This document shows positions 1 to 6,136 of a stretch of 11,227 nucleotides of DNA, piece by piece. The notes beneath the pieces were generated by a model. That model ran no database searches and had not been told where the DNA came from. It saw nothing but the letters and a program-made list of their open reading frames with translations. The position numbers and the translations under genes are program-made. How positions within the stretch are numbered: the first letter of the stretch is position 1; each line of letters begins with the position of its first letter. Origin of the DNA: Porphyrobacter sp. (GTDB lineage Bacteria > Pseudomonadota > Alphaproteobacteria > Sphingomonadales > Sphingomonadaceae); assembly GCA_018991295.1 (NCBI GenBank), contig JAGKSZ010000008.1, forward strand, positions 1 to 11,227, written 5' to 3'.

Positions 1-1
1 A

Positions 2-17
2 CGTTTCACGTGAAACA
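2..17. promoter_or_regulatory. parS site (ParB-binding centromere palindrome)
   Basis: The 14 bases at 3-16 (GTTTCACGTGAAAC) form a perfect palindrome. The 16-mer at 2-17 matches the widely conserved bacterial parS consensus TGTTTCACGTGAAACA at 15 of 16 positions; only the first base differs (C for T). ParB dimers bind this motif and spread from it to form the partition complex that ParA and SMC act on. It lies 9 bp beyond the stop codon of the isomerase gene, outside coding sequence. parS sites usually cluster near the replication origin, so this window is probably in the origin-proximal part of a chromosome; that location is an inference. No parA or parB gene is in view, which is normal for dispersed chromosomal parS sites. 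Confidence 0.85.
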
Positions 18-25
18 TCGCCGGA

Positions 26-826
26 TCAGGCGGCGCGGGTCAGCAGGGTTACCTGTGCCTTGCTGAAATCGAGGCTCGCAAGGCCATCGGCCACCAGACA
101 CTCGCCTGCACCTGCCCGCGCCGATCCGTCCTTTGTCGCCACGGCGCCCTCCAGCGGCAGCACCAGCAGCGCGCCCGGATAGGCAGCCAGCGTCGCTGCA
201 TCGGGGGCGCCTTCGATCCGGTCCAGCCGGAAGTGCGGCCCATCAACCAGCACCGGCCCATCGGTGATTTTTCGTTTGTTCTGAGGGTGATAGACCCCGC
301 AATCGGCCACCGCCAGCGCCCGCTCCAGATGCAATTCGCGCGGGCGGCCATAATCATAAAGGCGGAAAGTGGTCTCGCTGGTCTGCTGCACCTCGACCAG
401 CGCCAGGCCGGGGCCGATGGCATGGACGGTGCCGGCGGGCAGATAGAACAGATCGCCGGGGCGGGCGGGGGGCCAGACCAGCAGGTCCTCGATGGTGCCA
501 TCCTGCGCGGCGGCAGCGATTTCGTCCGGGGTCACATCGCGGTTGAACCCGATGGCAAGCGTGGCATCAGGTTCGGCATCGAGCACCAGCCAGCACTCCT
601 CCTTGCCCGCCTCACCGGGCAGCGCGGTGGCATCGGAGGGGTGCACCTGCACCGACAATTTCTCGCTTGTGAACAGATACTTGACCAGAACCTGCGGCAC
701 CTGCAGCGGGGGCTCGAACCAGATCTCTCCGATGCGCTGGCCCGGCGGCGCGGCAAAGGGGGCGGGCAGGACCTCGCGGCCCCACACCTTCTCGACCATG
801 CGGGTGGGCAGCTTGCGCGCCGTCAC
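26..826 (-). CDS. manA: Mannose-6-phosphate isomerase, class I (short form)
   Basis: This 266-residue cytoplasmic zinc enzyme should interconvert mannose-6-phosphate and fructose-6-phosphate. The cupin zinc site is visible: Gln60 and His62 in VQVHPSD, Glu77 in KEECW, and His135 in GTVHAIG. The conserved FRLYDYGR stretch at 154-161 carries the family arginine. It is shorter than the roughly 310-390 residues of classical ManA and matches the compact bacterial form, with no extra domain. The reading frame stays open far upstream, but homology begins at the GTG at 826. That GTG overlaps the guanylyltransferase stop as GTGA, a typical translationally coupled start. An internal ATG nine codons in (MVEKVWGRE) is the alternative start. 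It is the second gene of the pair. The family call is firm; activity on other sugar phosphates cannot be excluded. Confidence 0.9.
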   Translation of the reverse strand: MTARKLPTRMVEKVWGREVLPAPFAAPPGQRIGEIWFEPPLQVPQVLVKYLFTSEKLSVQVHPSDATALPGEAGKEECWLVLDAEPDATLAIGFNRDVTPDEIAAAAQDGTIEDLLVWPPARPGDLFYLPAGTVHAIGPGLALVEVQQTSETTFRLYDYGRPRELHLERALAVADCGVYHPQNKRKITDGPVLVDGPHFRLDRIEGAPDAATLAAYPGALLVLPLEGAVATKDGSARAGAGECLVADGLASLDFSKAQVTLLTRAA

Positions 827-1869
827 TGGTTCACCGCCCCGGGCAGCTGCCCCACGGCCTGCGCGCCCTGCCGGGTGGTGACCAGCACCTCTGAGCCCGA
901 CACGATGATGCACACATCCTCCAGCCCCACCGCCGAAATGCGCGGGCCATCGCTGCGGACAAGGACATTGCGGCAATCGATCAGATCGGCCGCTCCTTGT
1001 GCGATATTGCCCGCGGCATCCGCTGCGCCCGAGAGCGCCTCGGCCAGCGCGGCCCAGTTGCCGATGTCGGACCAGCCCATATCGGCAGGGACCATCGCGG
1101 CACGGGTGGTGTTCTCCATCACGGCGTAATCGACCGATTCCCCGGCGATCGCCGCAAAGGCTGCAGGCGCCGGGTGAAAACGCGCCGCCTCCCACGCGCC
1201 CTCAGCCACCGCTTCCCCGATAAGCCGCGCCATTTCAGGACGATAGGCAGCAAGCTCGGCCAGCAAATGTCCGGCACGGAAGGCAAAGATCCCGCCGTTC
1301 CAGCTGTAATCGCCGCTGGCGAGATACTCCGCCGCGCGCGCCAGATCGGGCTTTTCGACAAAGCGCCGGATCGCAAAGCCGCCCGGCAGCGGCGCGCCGC
1401 GCTGGAGATAGCCATAGCCGGTCTCGGGGCGATCGGCGGCAATGCCGAAGCTCACCAGCCAATCCTCACGCGCAAGGGCCGCAGCGGCGAGCGCGGCGGC
1501 GCGGAAGGCATCGGGGTCGGCAATGTGGTGATCGCTCGGGCAGACCAGCATCACCGCATCGGCAGGCAGCAGCGCAGCGGCAAGCGCGATGGCAGGGGCG
1601 GTGTTCCTCGCCGCCGGTTCGATCACCAGCCGCGCGCCGGGGCAATCGCCCAGCTGCGCAGTAATGACCGCCGCGTGATCCGCGCCTGCCACCACCATCG
1701 GCGGGGCAAAGCGATCATCCCCGGCCACGCGGCGCACCGCCTGCTGGAACAGTGTCTCCTCGCCCACCAGCGGCAGGAACGGCTTGGGACTGACCTTGCG
1801 GCTGACCGGCCACAACCGCGTGCCGCCGCCGCCGCACAGGATCACCGGATGGATCGAACTCACGCGCAT
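823..1869 (-). CDS. manC: Mannose-1-phosphate guanylyltransferase (GDP-mannose pyrophosphorylase)
   Basis: This 348-residue enzyme makes GDP-mannose from GTP and mannose-1-phosphate in the cytoplasm, supplying mannose, fucose or rhamnose units for surface polysaccharide. The nucleotidyltransferase signature GGGGTRLWPVSR (13-24) is followed by PKPF (28-31). EPAARNTAPAIALAA (84-98), PSDHHI (111-116), FVEKP (170-174), WNGGIFAF (190-197) and DMGWSDIGNW near residue 265 complete the ManC/AlgA fingerprint. It ends after the catalytic domain and its short beta-helix-like tail, lacking the C-terminal cupin isomerase domain of bifunctional AlgA/ManC proteins of about 480 residues. That activity is encoded by the overlapping next gene instead. 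The ATG at 1869 is preceded by a purine-rich GAGGGG at 1871-1876. An ECF-like promoter motif lies upstream at 1911-1936. A phosphomannomutase, needed to join the two activities, is not in the window. Confidence 0.93.
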   Translation of the reverse strand: MRVSSIHPVILCGGGGTRLWPVSRKVSPKPFLPLVGEETLFQQAVRRVAGDDRFAPPMVVAGADHAAVITAQLGDCPGARLVIEPAARNTAPAIALAAALLPADAVMLVCPSDHHIADPDAFRAAALAAAALAREDWLVSFGIAADRPETGYGYLQRGAPLPGGFAIRRFVEKPDLARAAEYLASGDYSWNGGIFAFRAGHLLAELAAYRPEMARLIGEAVAEGAWEAARFHPAPAAFAAIAGESVDYAVMENTTRAAMVPADMGWSDIGNWAALAEALSGAADAAGNIAQGAADLIDCRNVLVRSDGPRISAVGLEDVCIIVSGSEVLVTTRQGAQAVGQLPGAVNQ

Positions 1870-1910
1870 ACCCCTCGTTTCCGGGCCGCTATAACAGCAT
1901 GTCTTGCCGA

Positions 1911-1936
1911 AACGTATGGCATCCCGGGATTATTCC
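1911..1936 (-). promoter_or_regulatory. Candidate ECF (EcfG-like) promoter for the manC-manA operon
   Basis: Reading the minus strand, GGAAT (1936-1932), a 17-base spacer and CGTT (1914-1911) match the alphaproteobacterial general-stress sigma consensus GGAAC-N16/17-CGTT at 8 of 9 defined bases. The -10 element ends 41 bp before the manC ATG, leaving a leader of about 35 bases. A different weak -10-like TATAGC lies nearer the gene (about 1888-1893) but has no convincing -35 partner. The spacer contains the palindrome ATCCCGGGAT (1921-1930). Only the motif and its position support this call. Confidence 0.33.
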
Positions 1937-1949
1937 GCACCCGTGCACA

Positions 1950-2675
1950 TCAGAACCATTGCTGGCGCCAGTAAAAGGGCGCGGCGACCGGGTTGCCGGC
2001 GGCGTCCATCGCCGGGCGAAATCCCAGACGGCTTTCGACCAGCTGGCAGGTGATGCGATCGGCCTGCGCATCGGGACTGGGGCGCATGATAGCGCAATCG
2101 CGCGCGCGGCCATCGGTGCCCACGGTCACGCGCACGATCACCTGCGTGCCCTTGCGCGCCTCACGCCCGCCGGGGGGCACGGGAAAATCGCGGGCATTGT
2201 CGATCCGGCCGGAGATGTGGACGGGCTTGGATACGGCCACCCCGCCGCGCCCGCTGCCCGAATTGCCGCTGCCGGTGCCAAGCCCGCCGCCTGCTGCCCC
2301 TGTTCCATCCCCTGCCGCTGCTGCGCCCGATTGGCTGTCTGTGCCGGTCGAGGAGGCACGCGGCAGGGCGGCGTCTTTCTTCATCCGCACCCGGGGCGGC
2401 TGGGCGGCAACCGGCACAGCCACAGCCTTGCGCCCCGGCTCTCCTTGCGCACCTTCATCCGGTTCGGATTGATTTTCGGGCGGCGGCGGCGCGGGCGCGG
2501 GTGCAGGTCCGATGGCGAAGGCCGAAAGCACCTCGCGTTCCACCGCAGCGGTCATATCGGGCGCCAGTGCGCGGGCAAGACCATAGAGCGCGGCCAGGTG
2601 GAGCAGCACAATCCCTGACACCAGCGGCCAGCTCAGCCGCTTGCGCTGCGCGCTGTAGACCCCTTGTTTGTCCAT
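1950..2675 (-). CDS. TonB-family energy transducer
   Basis: This 241-residue protein has the TonB layout. A short basic cytoplasmic N-terminus (RKR at 11-13) leads into one hydrophobic anchor at about 14-37. A Pro/Ala-rich periplasmic stretch follows (GPAPAPAPPPPE, 56-67), then a long Gly/Ser-rich linker at about 115-147, and a TonB C-terminal domain at about 165-241. Such proteins carry energy from an inner-membrane ExbB-ExbD motor to outer-membrane TonB-dependent receptors. Cys194 and Cys210 flank the predicted helix of the C-terminal domain and could form a disulfide in the periplasm. The frame is open upstream to 2960, but that part is low-complexity Arg/Pro/Ala sequence, so the ATG at 2675 just before the anchor is preferred; its Shine-Dalgarno match is weak. 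No exbB or exbD adjoins it. It could be one of several TonB paralogues rather than the main one. Confidence 0.85.
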   Translation of the reverse strand: MDKQGVYSAQRKRLSWPLVSGIVLLHLAALYGLARALAPDMTAAVEREVLSAFAIGPAPAPAPPPPENQSEPDEGAQGEPGRKAVAVPVAAQPPRVRMKKDAALPRASSTGTDSQSGAAAAGDGTGAAGGGLGTGSGNSGSGRGGVAVSKPVHISGRIDNARDFPVPPGGREARKGTQVIVRVTVGTDGRARDCAIMRPSPDAQADRITCQLVESRLGFRPAMDAAGNPVAAPFYWRQQWF

Positions 2676-3016
2676 GGGCGCTGACCCCGCCTCGTCCCTT
2701 TGATCCAATCCGGATGCGATTGCCCCCGAAACGCCTGCAAGGGCCCTATAACCGAAGGGGCAGCAATTGGCGATGGAGCGCAGCGATCGAGCGCGCACTG
2801 GATCACGAGCGGCGCGGCAACGATGAATTGCCGGACGCCGATACCAACTGCGTCCCTGCGGACGCGGGCGGCGCACCTGCGCGCTTTGCAGGGGTGGGAC
2901 CGGGGCGCCTGAATTCGGGTTCCGGGCAGGGCCGCAGGGCACAATCGGGGCCTGCAGCAAGAGCGCGGGCCGGGGTGGGGCTTCCCGCGACAGGCCGCCC
3001 TCGCGGATGGTGGCGG
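2676..3016. other. Divergent intergenic spacer between the TonB and hybrid-kinase genes
   Basis: This 341-bp spacer separates two divergent genes and should hold both promoters. I found no convincing -35/-10 pair, long dyad or RNA structure. A TTGCCC (2720-2725) and TATAAC (2747-2752) on the plus strand are 21 bp apart, too far for a standard promoter. Short open frames here, including an ATG extension of the kinase frame from 2714, translate to Arg/Gly/Pro-rich low-complexity sequence typical of non-coding GC-rich DNA, so no gene is called. Confidence 0.6.
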
Positions 3017-5992
3017 ATGATGCGCGGCAGCTGGCCGCGCCTGTCCGGGATTGCCTCCGGTCCGCTTGATCGCACCGGGATCGCTGCAGCCCTGATCGGC
3101 GGTGCGGGCTTTTTTGCGCTGGCCTGCCTCAGCCTGCTGCTCGCTCATGCCGGGGACATGGTAAGCCCGATCTGGCTTCCCAATGCCTGCGCGGTCGCGG
3201 TGCTGCTGCGCGCAGGCCTGCGCAACGAACTGCCGTTTTGCCTTGCCTGCTTTATCGCCAGCCTTGCCGCAGGCGTCATCATTGACCAGTCAGGCCCAAC
3301 GGCGCTGGTGTTCTCGATCGCCAATCTGGCCGAGATTGTCGCCGTGCTCACGCTCACCCGCAGTGCCGGGCGGACACCACCGGACATGAACAGGCTCGCT
3401 GATCTGGCGCGCTTCGTGTGGGCGGGCGGGCTGATCGGCCCGATGATCTCGGCCATGATCGCAGTGCCGGTGATGGGCGCAAATCTTGCGCAGTGGCAGG
3501 CAGGCGCGGTGTCGTGGTTTCTCACCGACAGCATGGCGATGGTGCTGATCGTGCCGGTCGCGCTGCTGCTGACCGATCGGCTGCGCGGCACGCTTGCCCC
3601 TGCGCCCGCGCGCCCGCTGGAAAGCATTGTGCTGCTGGGCGGCGGCATGGTGAGCGCCTTTCTGGTGTTCGATCAGACCCATTATCCGCTGATGTTCGTG
3701 GTCCAGCCGATCACGCTGCTCCACGCCTTCCGGCTCGGCAGTCTCGGCTCGGCGCTCAATGTCGGGTCGGTCGCGGTGGTCGCCGGGGTGATGACCTTCG
3801 CCGGAGATGGCCCGATTGCGGCAGCCAGCGGGGGCGGCATTGCGCAATTGCACCTGTTGCAGGCCTTTGTGGCCGCCAATTTCCTGACCGGGCTGCCCGT
3901 CGCCGCGATCCTTGCCGGGCGCGACCGGATGATGGCGCGGCTGGAGGCCGGCAAGCGCGAGGTCGATCTGCTGGCCGACAATATCTCCGATGCGATCCTG
4001 CGCTACGATCTGGACGGGGTGTGCACCTATGCCTCGCCCTCGGTGGCCGAAGTCATGGGCGCATCGCCCGCGGTCTATCTTGGCAGCCACGCCAGTTCGC
4101 GGCTGCATCCTGATGCACAGGCCCGCATCCTCGAAACGATCGCGCGCCTGCTCGGCGGGACGAGCGAGCGTGAACGCGTGACCTATCGCCGCCTCGTCGA
4201 TGGCCCCGATGGCTCGCCGGTGTTTCTTGAGGCCGATTGCGTGCTGGTCCGCAATCCTGAAACCGGCGCGCGCGATGGCGTGGTCGTCGCCGCGCGCGAC
4301 GTGACCGAGCGGGTCGAGCTGGAACTGCTGCTCACCCGCGCCCGTCGCCGGGCCGAAAACGCGGCCAGCGCCAAATCGGAATTCCTCGCCAATATGAGCC
4401 ACGAAATCCGCACCCCCATGAACGGGGTGCTGGGCTTTGCCGAACTGATGCTGCAAGGCGAACTGGAGGCCGACCAGCGCCGATTTGCCGAACTGATCGT
4501 GCAATCGGGCCGGTCGATGATGATGTTGCTCAACGATGTGCTCGATCTCAGCAAGATCGAAAGCGGACAGTTCGCGATCGACCTTGCACCGGTCAACCTC
4601 CACGCCAGCCTGGCTGAATGCGCCGCGCTTCACCGTCCGGCGGCGATGCGCAAGGGGCTGGCGCTTGATCTGGCCTGCGATGGCGGCACCGAACCAGCGT
4701 GGCACTTTTCCGATGCCCACCCGCCATGGCTTCTGACCGATGGACTGCGGCTGCGGCAGATCATGCTCAACCTGATCGGCAACGCGGTGAAATTCACCGA
4801 GGCAGGGCAAATCCGCATCACCTATCGGGTCCGCCCCAAGGAACTGCGCATCACCGTGGCCGACAGCGGCATCGGGATCAGCCCGCTCCAGCTGGAGACG
4901 ATCTTCCTGCCCTTCACCCAAGGCGAGGCCAATACCGCGCGGCGATTTGGGGGGACGGGCCTTGGCCTGTCGATCAGCCGCCAGCTGGCAGCCTTGCTGG
5001 GCGGGCGGATCGAAGTGGAAAGCACGCCGGGGGAAGGATCGCGCTTCACGCTGGTGCTGCCGGCAACGCTGGTGCCGCCGGCCGCCCCGCCGATGCCGAT
5101 CGAAACGCCCGAAACTGGCGTTCGAGCAGATGACCTGGCGCCCGCAGCCGCCATCGCCCCATCGCGCATCCTGCTGGTGGAAGATCACGATATCAACCGG
5201 CTGCTGGTCACCGAAATGCTCGAACGCTGCGGGCAGGAGGTTGATGTGGCGCATGACGGGAACGAGGCGATTGCGATGGTGATCGATTCGGTGATGCGCG
5301 CCCGGCCCTATGATCTGGTGCTGATGGACGTGCAGATGCCCGATTGCGATGGCCTTGCCGCCACCCGCACGATCCGCGCTGAGGGCATCGGACCGGGCCT
5401 GCTGCCGATCATCGCGCTGACGGCGAATGCCTTTCCCGAAGATGTCAGCGCGGCGCGGGCGGCCGGGATGCAGGGGCACCTCGCCAAGCCCGTGGTCTTC
5501 GCCCAGCTTGCCCGCGCCCTGCAACGCTGGCTGCCGACCCGCATCATCGAGACCGATCCTGCGACCGTGCCCTTCCCTGCTGCACCGCTCGCCGTCCCGG
5601 TGGCTGCACCGGTGGCCGAACGTGCGGCGCGCGCTTCGGCTCTGGCGCGCTCACCCCAGCTGGTGGCGCGCTGGCAGGCGCGGCGGCGTGAGGCGCTGGC
5701 GGCGGTGGCGGCAGGGCTGAAGGATGGGGCGCTGGCTCCGCCTGACAAGGCGCACGCCCGCGCAGCAGCAGCAGGCAGCAAGGATGCAGATGCGCTCGCA
5801 CGGCTGCTCCACAAGCTTGCCGGGACCGCCGCGATGTTTGGTGAGCCTGCGCTCGGGATTGCCGCAGCCGCGCTTGAACGGGCGCTAGTCACCGGTGAGG
5901 ATGCGGCGGTGTGCACGGCGCTTGCCGCCAGCCTGCTGGCCGAGGCTGAGGGCCACCCCGCCGCCGAACGCTCCCACGCACCGCAAGGCTAG
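3017..5992 (+). CDS. MASE1-PAS hybrid histidine kinase with receiver and HPt domains
   Basis: This 991-residue inner-membrane sensor kinase carries a complete phosphorelay. Residues about 20-295 form a multi-helix MASE1 sensor with the SPIWLPN signature. A PAS domain (about 313-433) ends in RDVTERVELE. HisKA follows with phospho-acceptor His462 in SHEIRTPMNG. The ATPase domain shows the N box (Asn589, NLIGNAVKFTE), G1 box (Asp616, DSGIGIS) and G2 box (GTGLGLS from 646). The receiver has the acidic pair Glu722-Asp723, acceptor Asp771 (LMDVQMP) and Lys824 (LAKP). A C-terminal HPt carries His932 in LLHKLAGTAAMFG. All catalytic residues are intact, so it should autophosphorylate and pass phosphate His-Asp-His to a separate regulator. 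No response regulator adjoins it. MASE1 ligands are poorly defined, so the signal is unknown. Tandem ATGs at 3017 and 3020 are both plausible starts, preceded by GGATGG and GGTGG; an in-frame GTG lies at 2975. Confidence 0.92.
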   Translation: MMRGSWPRLSGIASGPLDRTGIAAALIGGAGFFALACLSLLLAHAGDMVSPIWLPNACAVAVLLRAGLRNELPFCLACFIASLAAGVIIDQSGPTALVFSIANLAEIVAVLTLTRSAGRTPPDMNRLADLARFVWAGGLIGPMISAMIAVPVMGANLAQWQAGAVSWFLTDSMAMVLIVPVALLLTDRLRGTLAPAPARPLESIVLLGGGMVSAFLVFDQTHYPLMFVVQPITLLHAFRLGSLGSALNVGSVAVVAGVMTFAGDGPIAAASGGGIAQLHLLQAFVAANFLTGLPVAAILAGRDRMMARLEAGKREVDLLADNISDAILRYDLDGVCTYASPSVAEVMGASPAVYLGSHASSRLHPDAQARILETIARLLGGTSERERVTYRRLVDGPDGSPVFLEADCVLVRNPETGARDGVVVAARDVTERVELELLLTRARRRAENAASAKSEFLANMSHEIRTPMNGVLGFAELMLQGELEADQRRFAELIVQSGRSMMMLLNDVLDLSKIESGQFAIDLAPVNLHASLAECAALHRPAAMRKGLALDLACDGGTEPAWHFSDAHPPWLLTDGLRLRQIMLNLIGNAVKFTEAGQIRITYRVRPKELRITVADSGIGISPLQLETIFLPFTQGEANTARRFGGTGLGLSISRQLAALLGGRIEVESTPGEGSRFTLVLPATLVPPAAPPMPIETPETGVRADDLAPAAAIAPSRILLVEDHDINRLLVTEMLERCGQEVDVAHDGNEAIAMVIDSVMRARPYDLVLMDVQMPDCDGLAATRTIRAEGIGPGLLPIIALTANAFPEDVSAARAAGMQGHLAKPVVFAQLARALQRWLPTRIIETDPATVPFPAAPLAVPVAAPVAERAARASALARSPQLVARWQARRREALAAVAAGLKDGALAPPDKAHARAAAAGSKDADALARLLHKLAGTAAMFGEPALGIAAAALERALVTGEDAAVCTALAASLLAEAEGHPAAERSHAPQG

Positions 5993-6011
5993 CGCAACTG
6001 CCGCGCTGCCC

Positions 6012-6025
6012 CGCCCGATCGGGCG
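6012..6025. repeat. 14-bp perfect palindrome downstream of the kinase gene
   Basis: CGCCCGATCGGGCG reads identically on both strands and starts 20 bp after the kinase stop codon. As RNA it could fold into a 5-bp GC stem with a GATC loop. There is no T-tract, so it is not a canonical terminator by itself. It may assist the T-flanked hairpin at 6081-6111, be an operator-like site, or be chance in GC-rich DNA. Confidence 0.3.
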
Positions 6026-6080
6026 CGCGCAACCCTCGCTCTGGCGGCCTACACCGGGCCTGCTCCCCCTGACCCATAGC

Positions 6081-6111
6081 AAAAGGGCGGCCCGTTGCCG
6101 GACCGCCCTTT
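6081..6111. terminator. Bidirectional Rho-independent terminator between convergent genes
   Basis: AAAGGGCGG (6082-6090) and CCGCCCTTT (6103-6111) are perfectly complementary 9-bp arms around a 12-base centre. Two further C-G pairs can form inside the stem after one mismatch. A-runs flank the left arm and T-runs the right arm, so transcripts from both directions end in a short U-tract: CCCTTTT on the minus strand, CCCTTT then CGTATGTTT on the plus strand. It lies 89 bp after the kinase stop and 26 bp after the receptor stop, as expected for a shared terminator. Confidence 0.8.
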
Positions 6112-6136
6112 CGTATGTTTGGCCTTGAAGGTCCGA

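Noticed and set aside
827..1195. N-terminal extension of the isomerase upstream of the GTG start
   Set aside because: This stretch lies wholly inside the guanylyltransferase gene in another frame and looks like shadow sequence. The GTGA overlap gives a natural coupled start.
2700..2912. Possible 70-residue small gene in the divergent spacer
   Set aside because: No ribosome binding site, no recognisable motif, and a composition like the other shadow frames in this GC-rich spacer.
2714..3016. N-terminal extension of the hybrid kinase from an ATG at 2714
   Set aside because: The added 101 residues are Arg/Gly/Pro-rich low-complexity sequence preceding the MASE1 membrane domain, which normally starts near the N-terminus. 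The start at 3017/3020 gives the expected layout.
3290..5524. A 744-codon open frame opposite the hybrid kinase
   Set aside because: It has the same antisense codon register effect. The translation is His/Arg/Gln-rich with no recognisable domain, and the sense frame holds every kinase motif.
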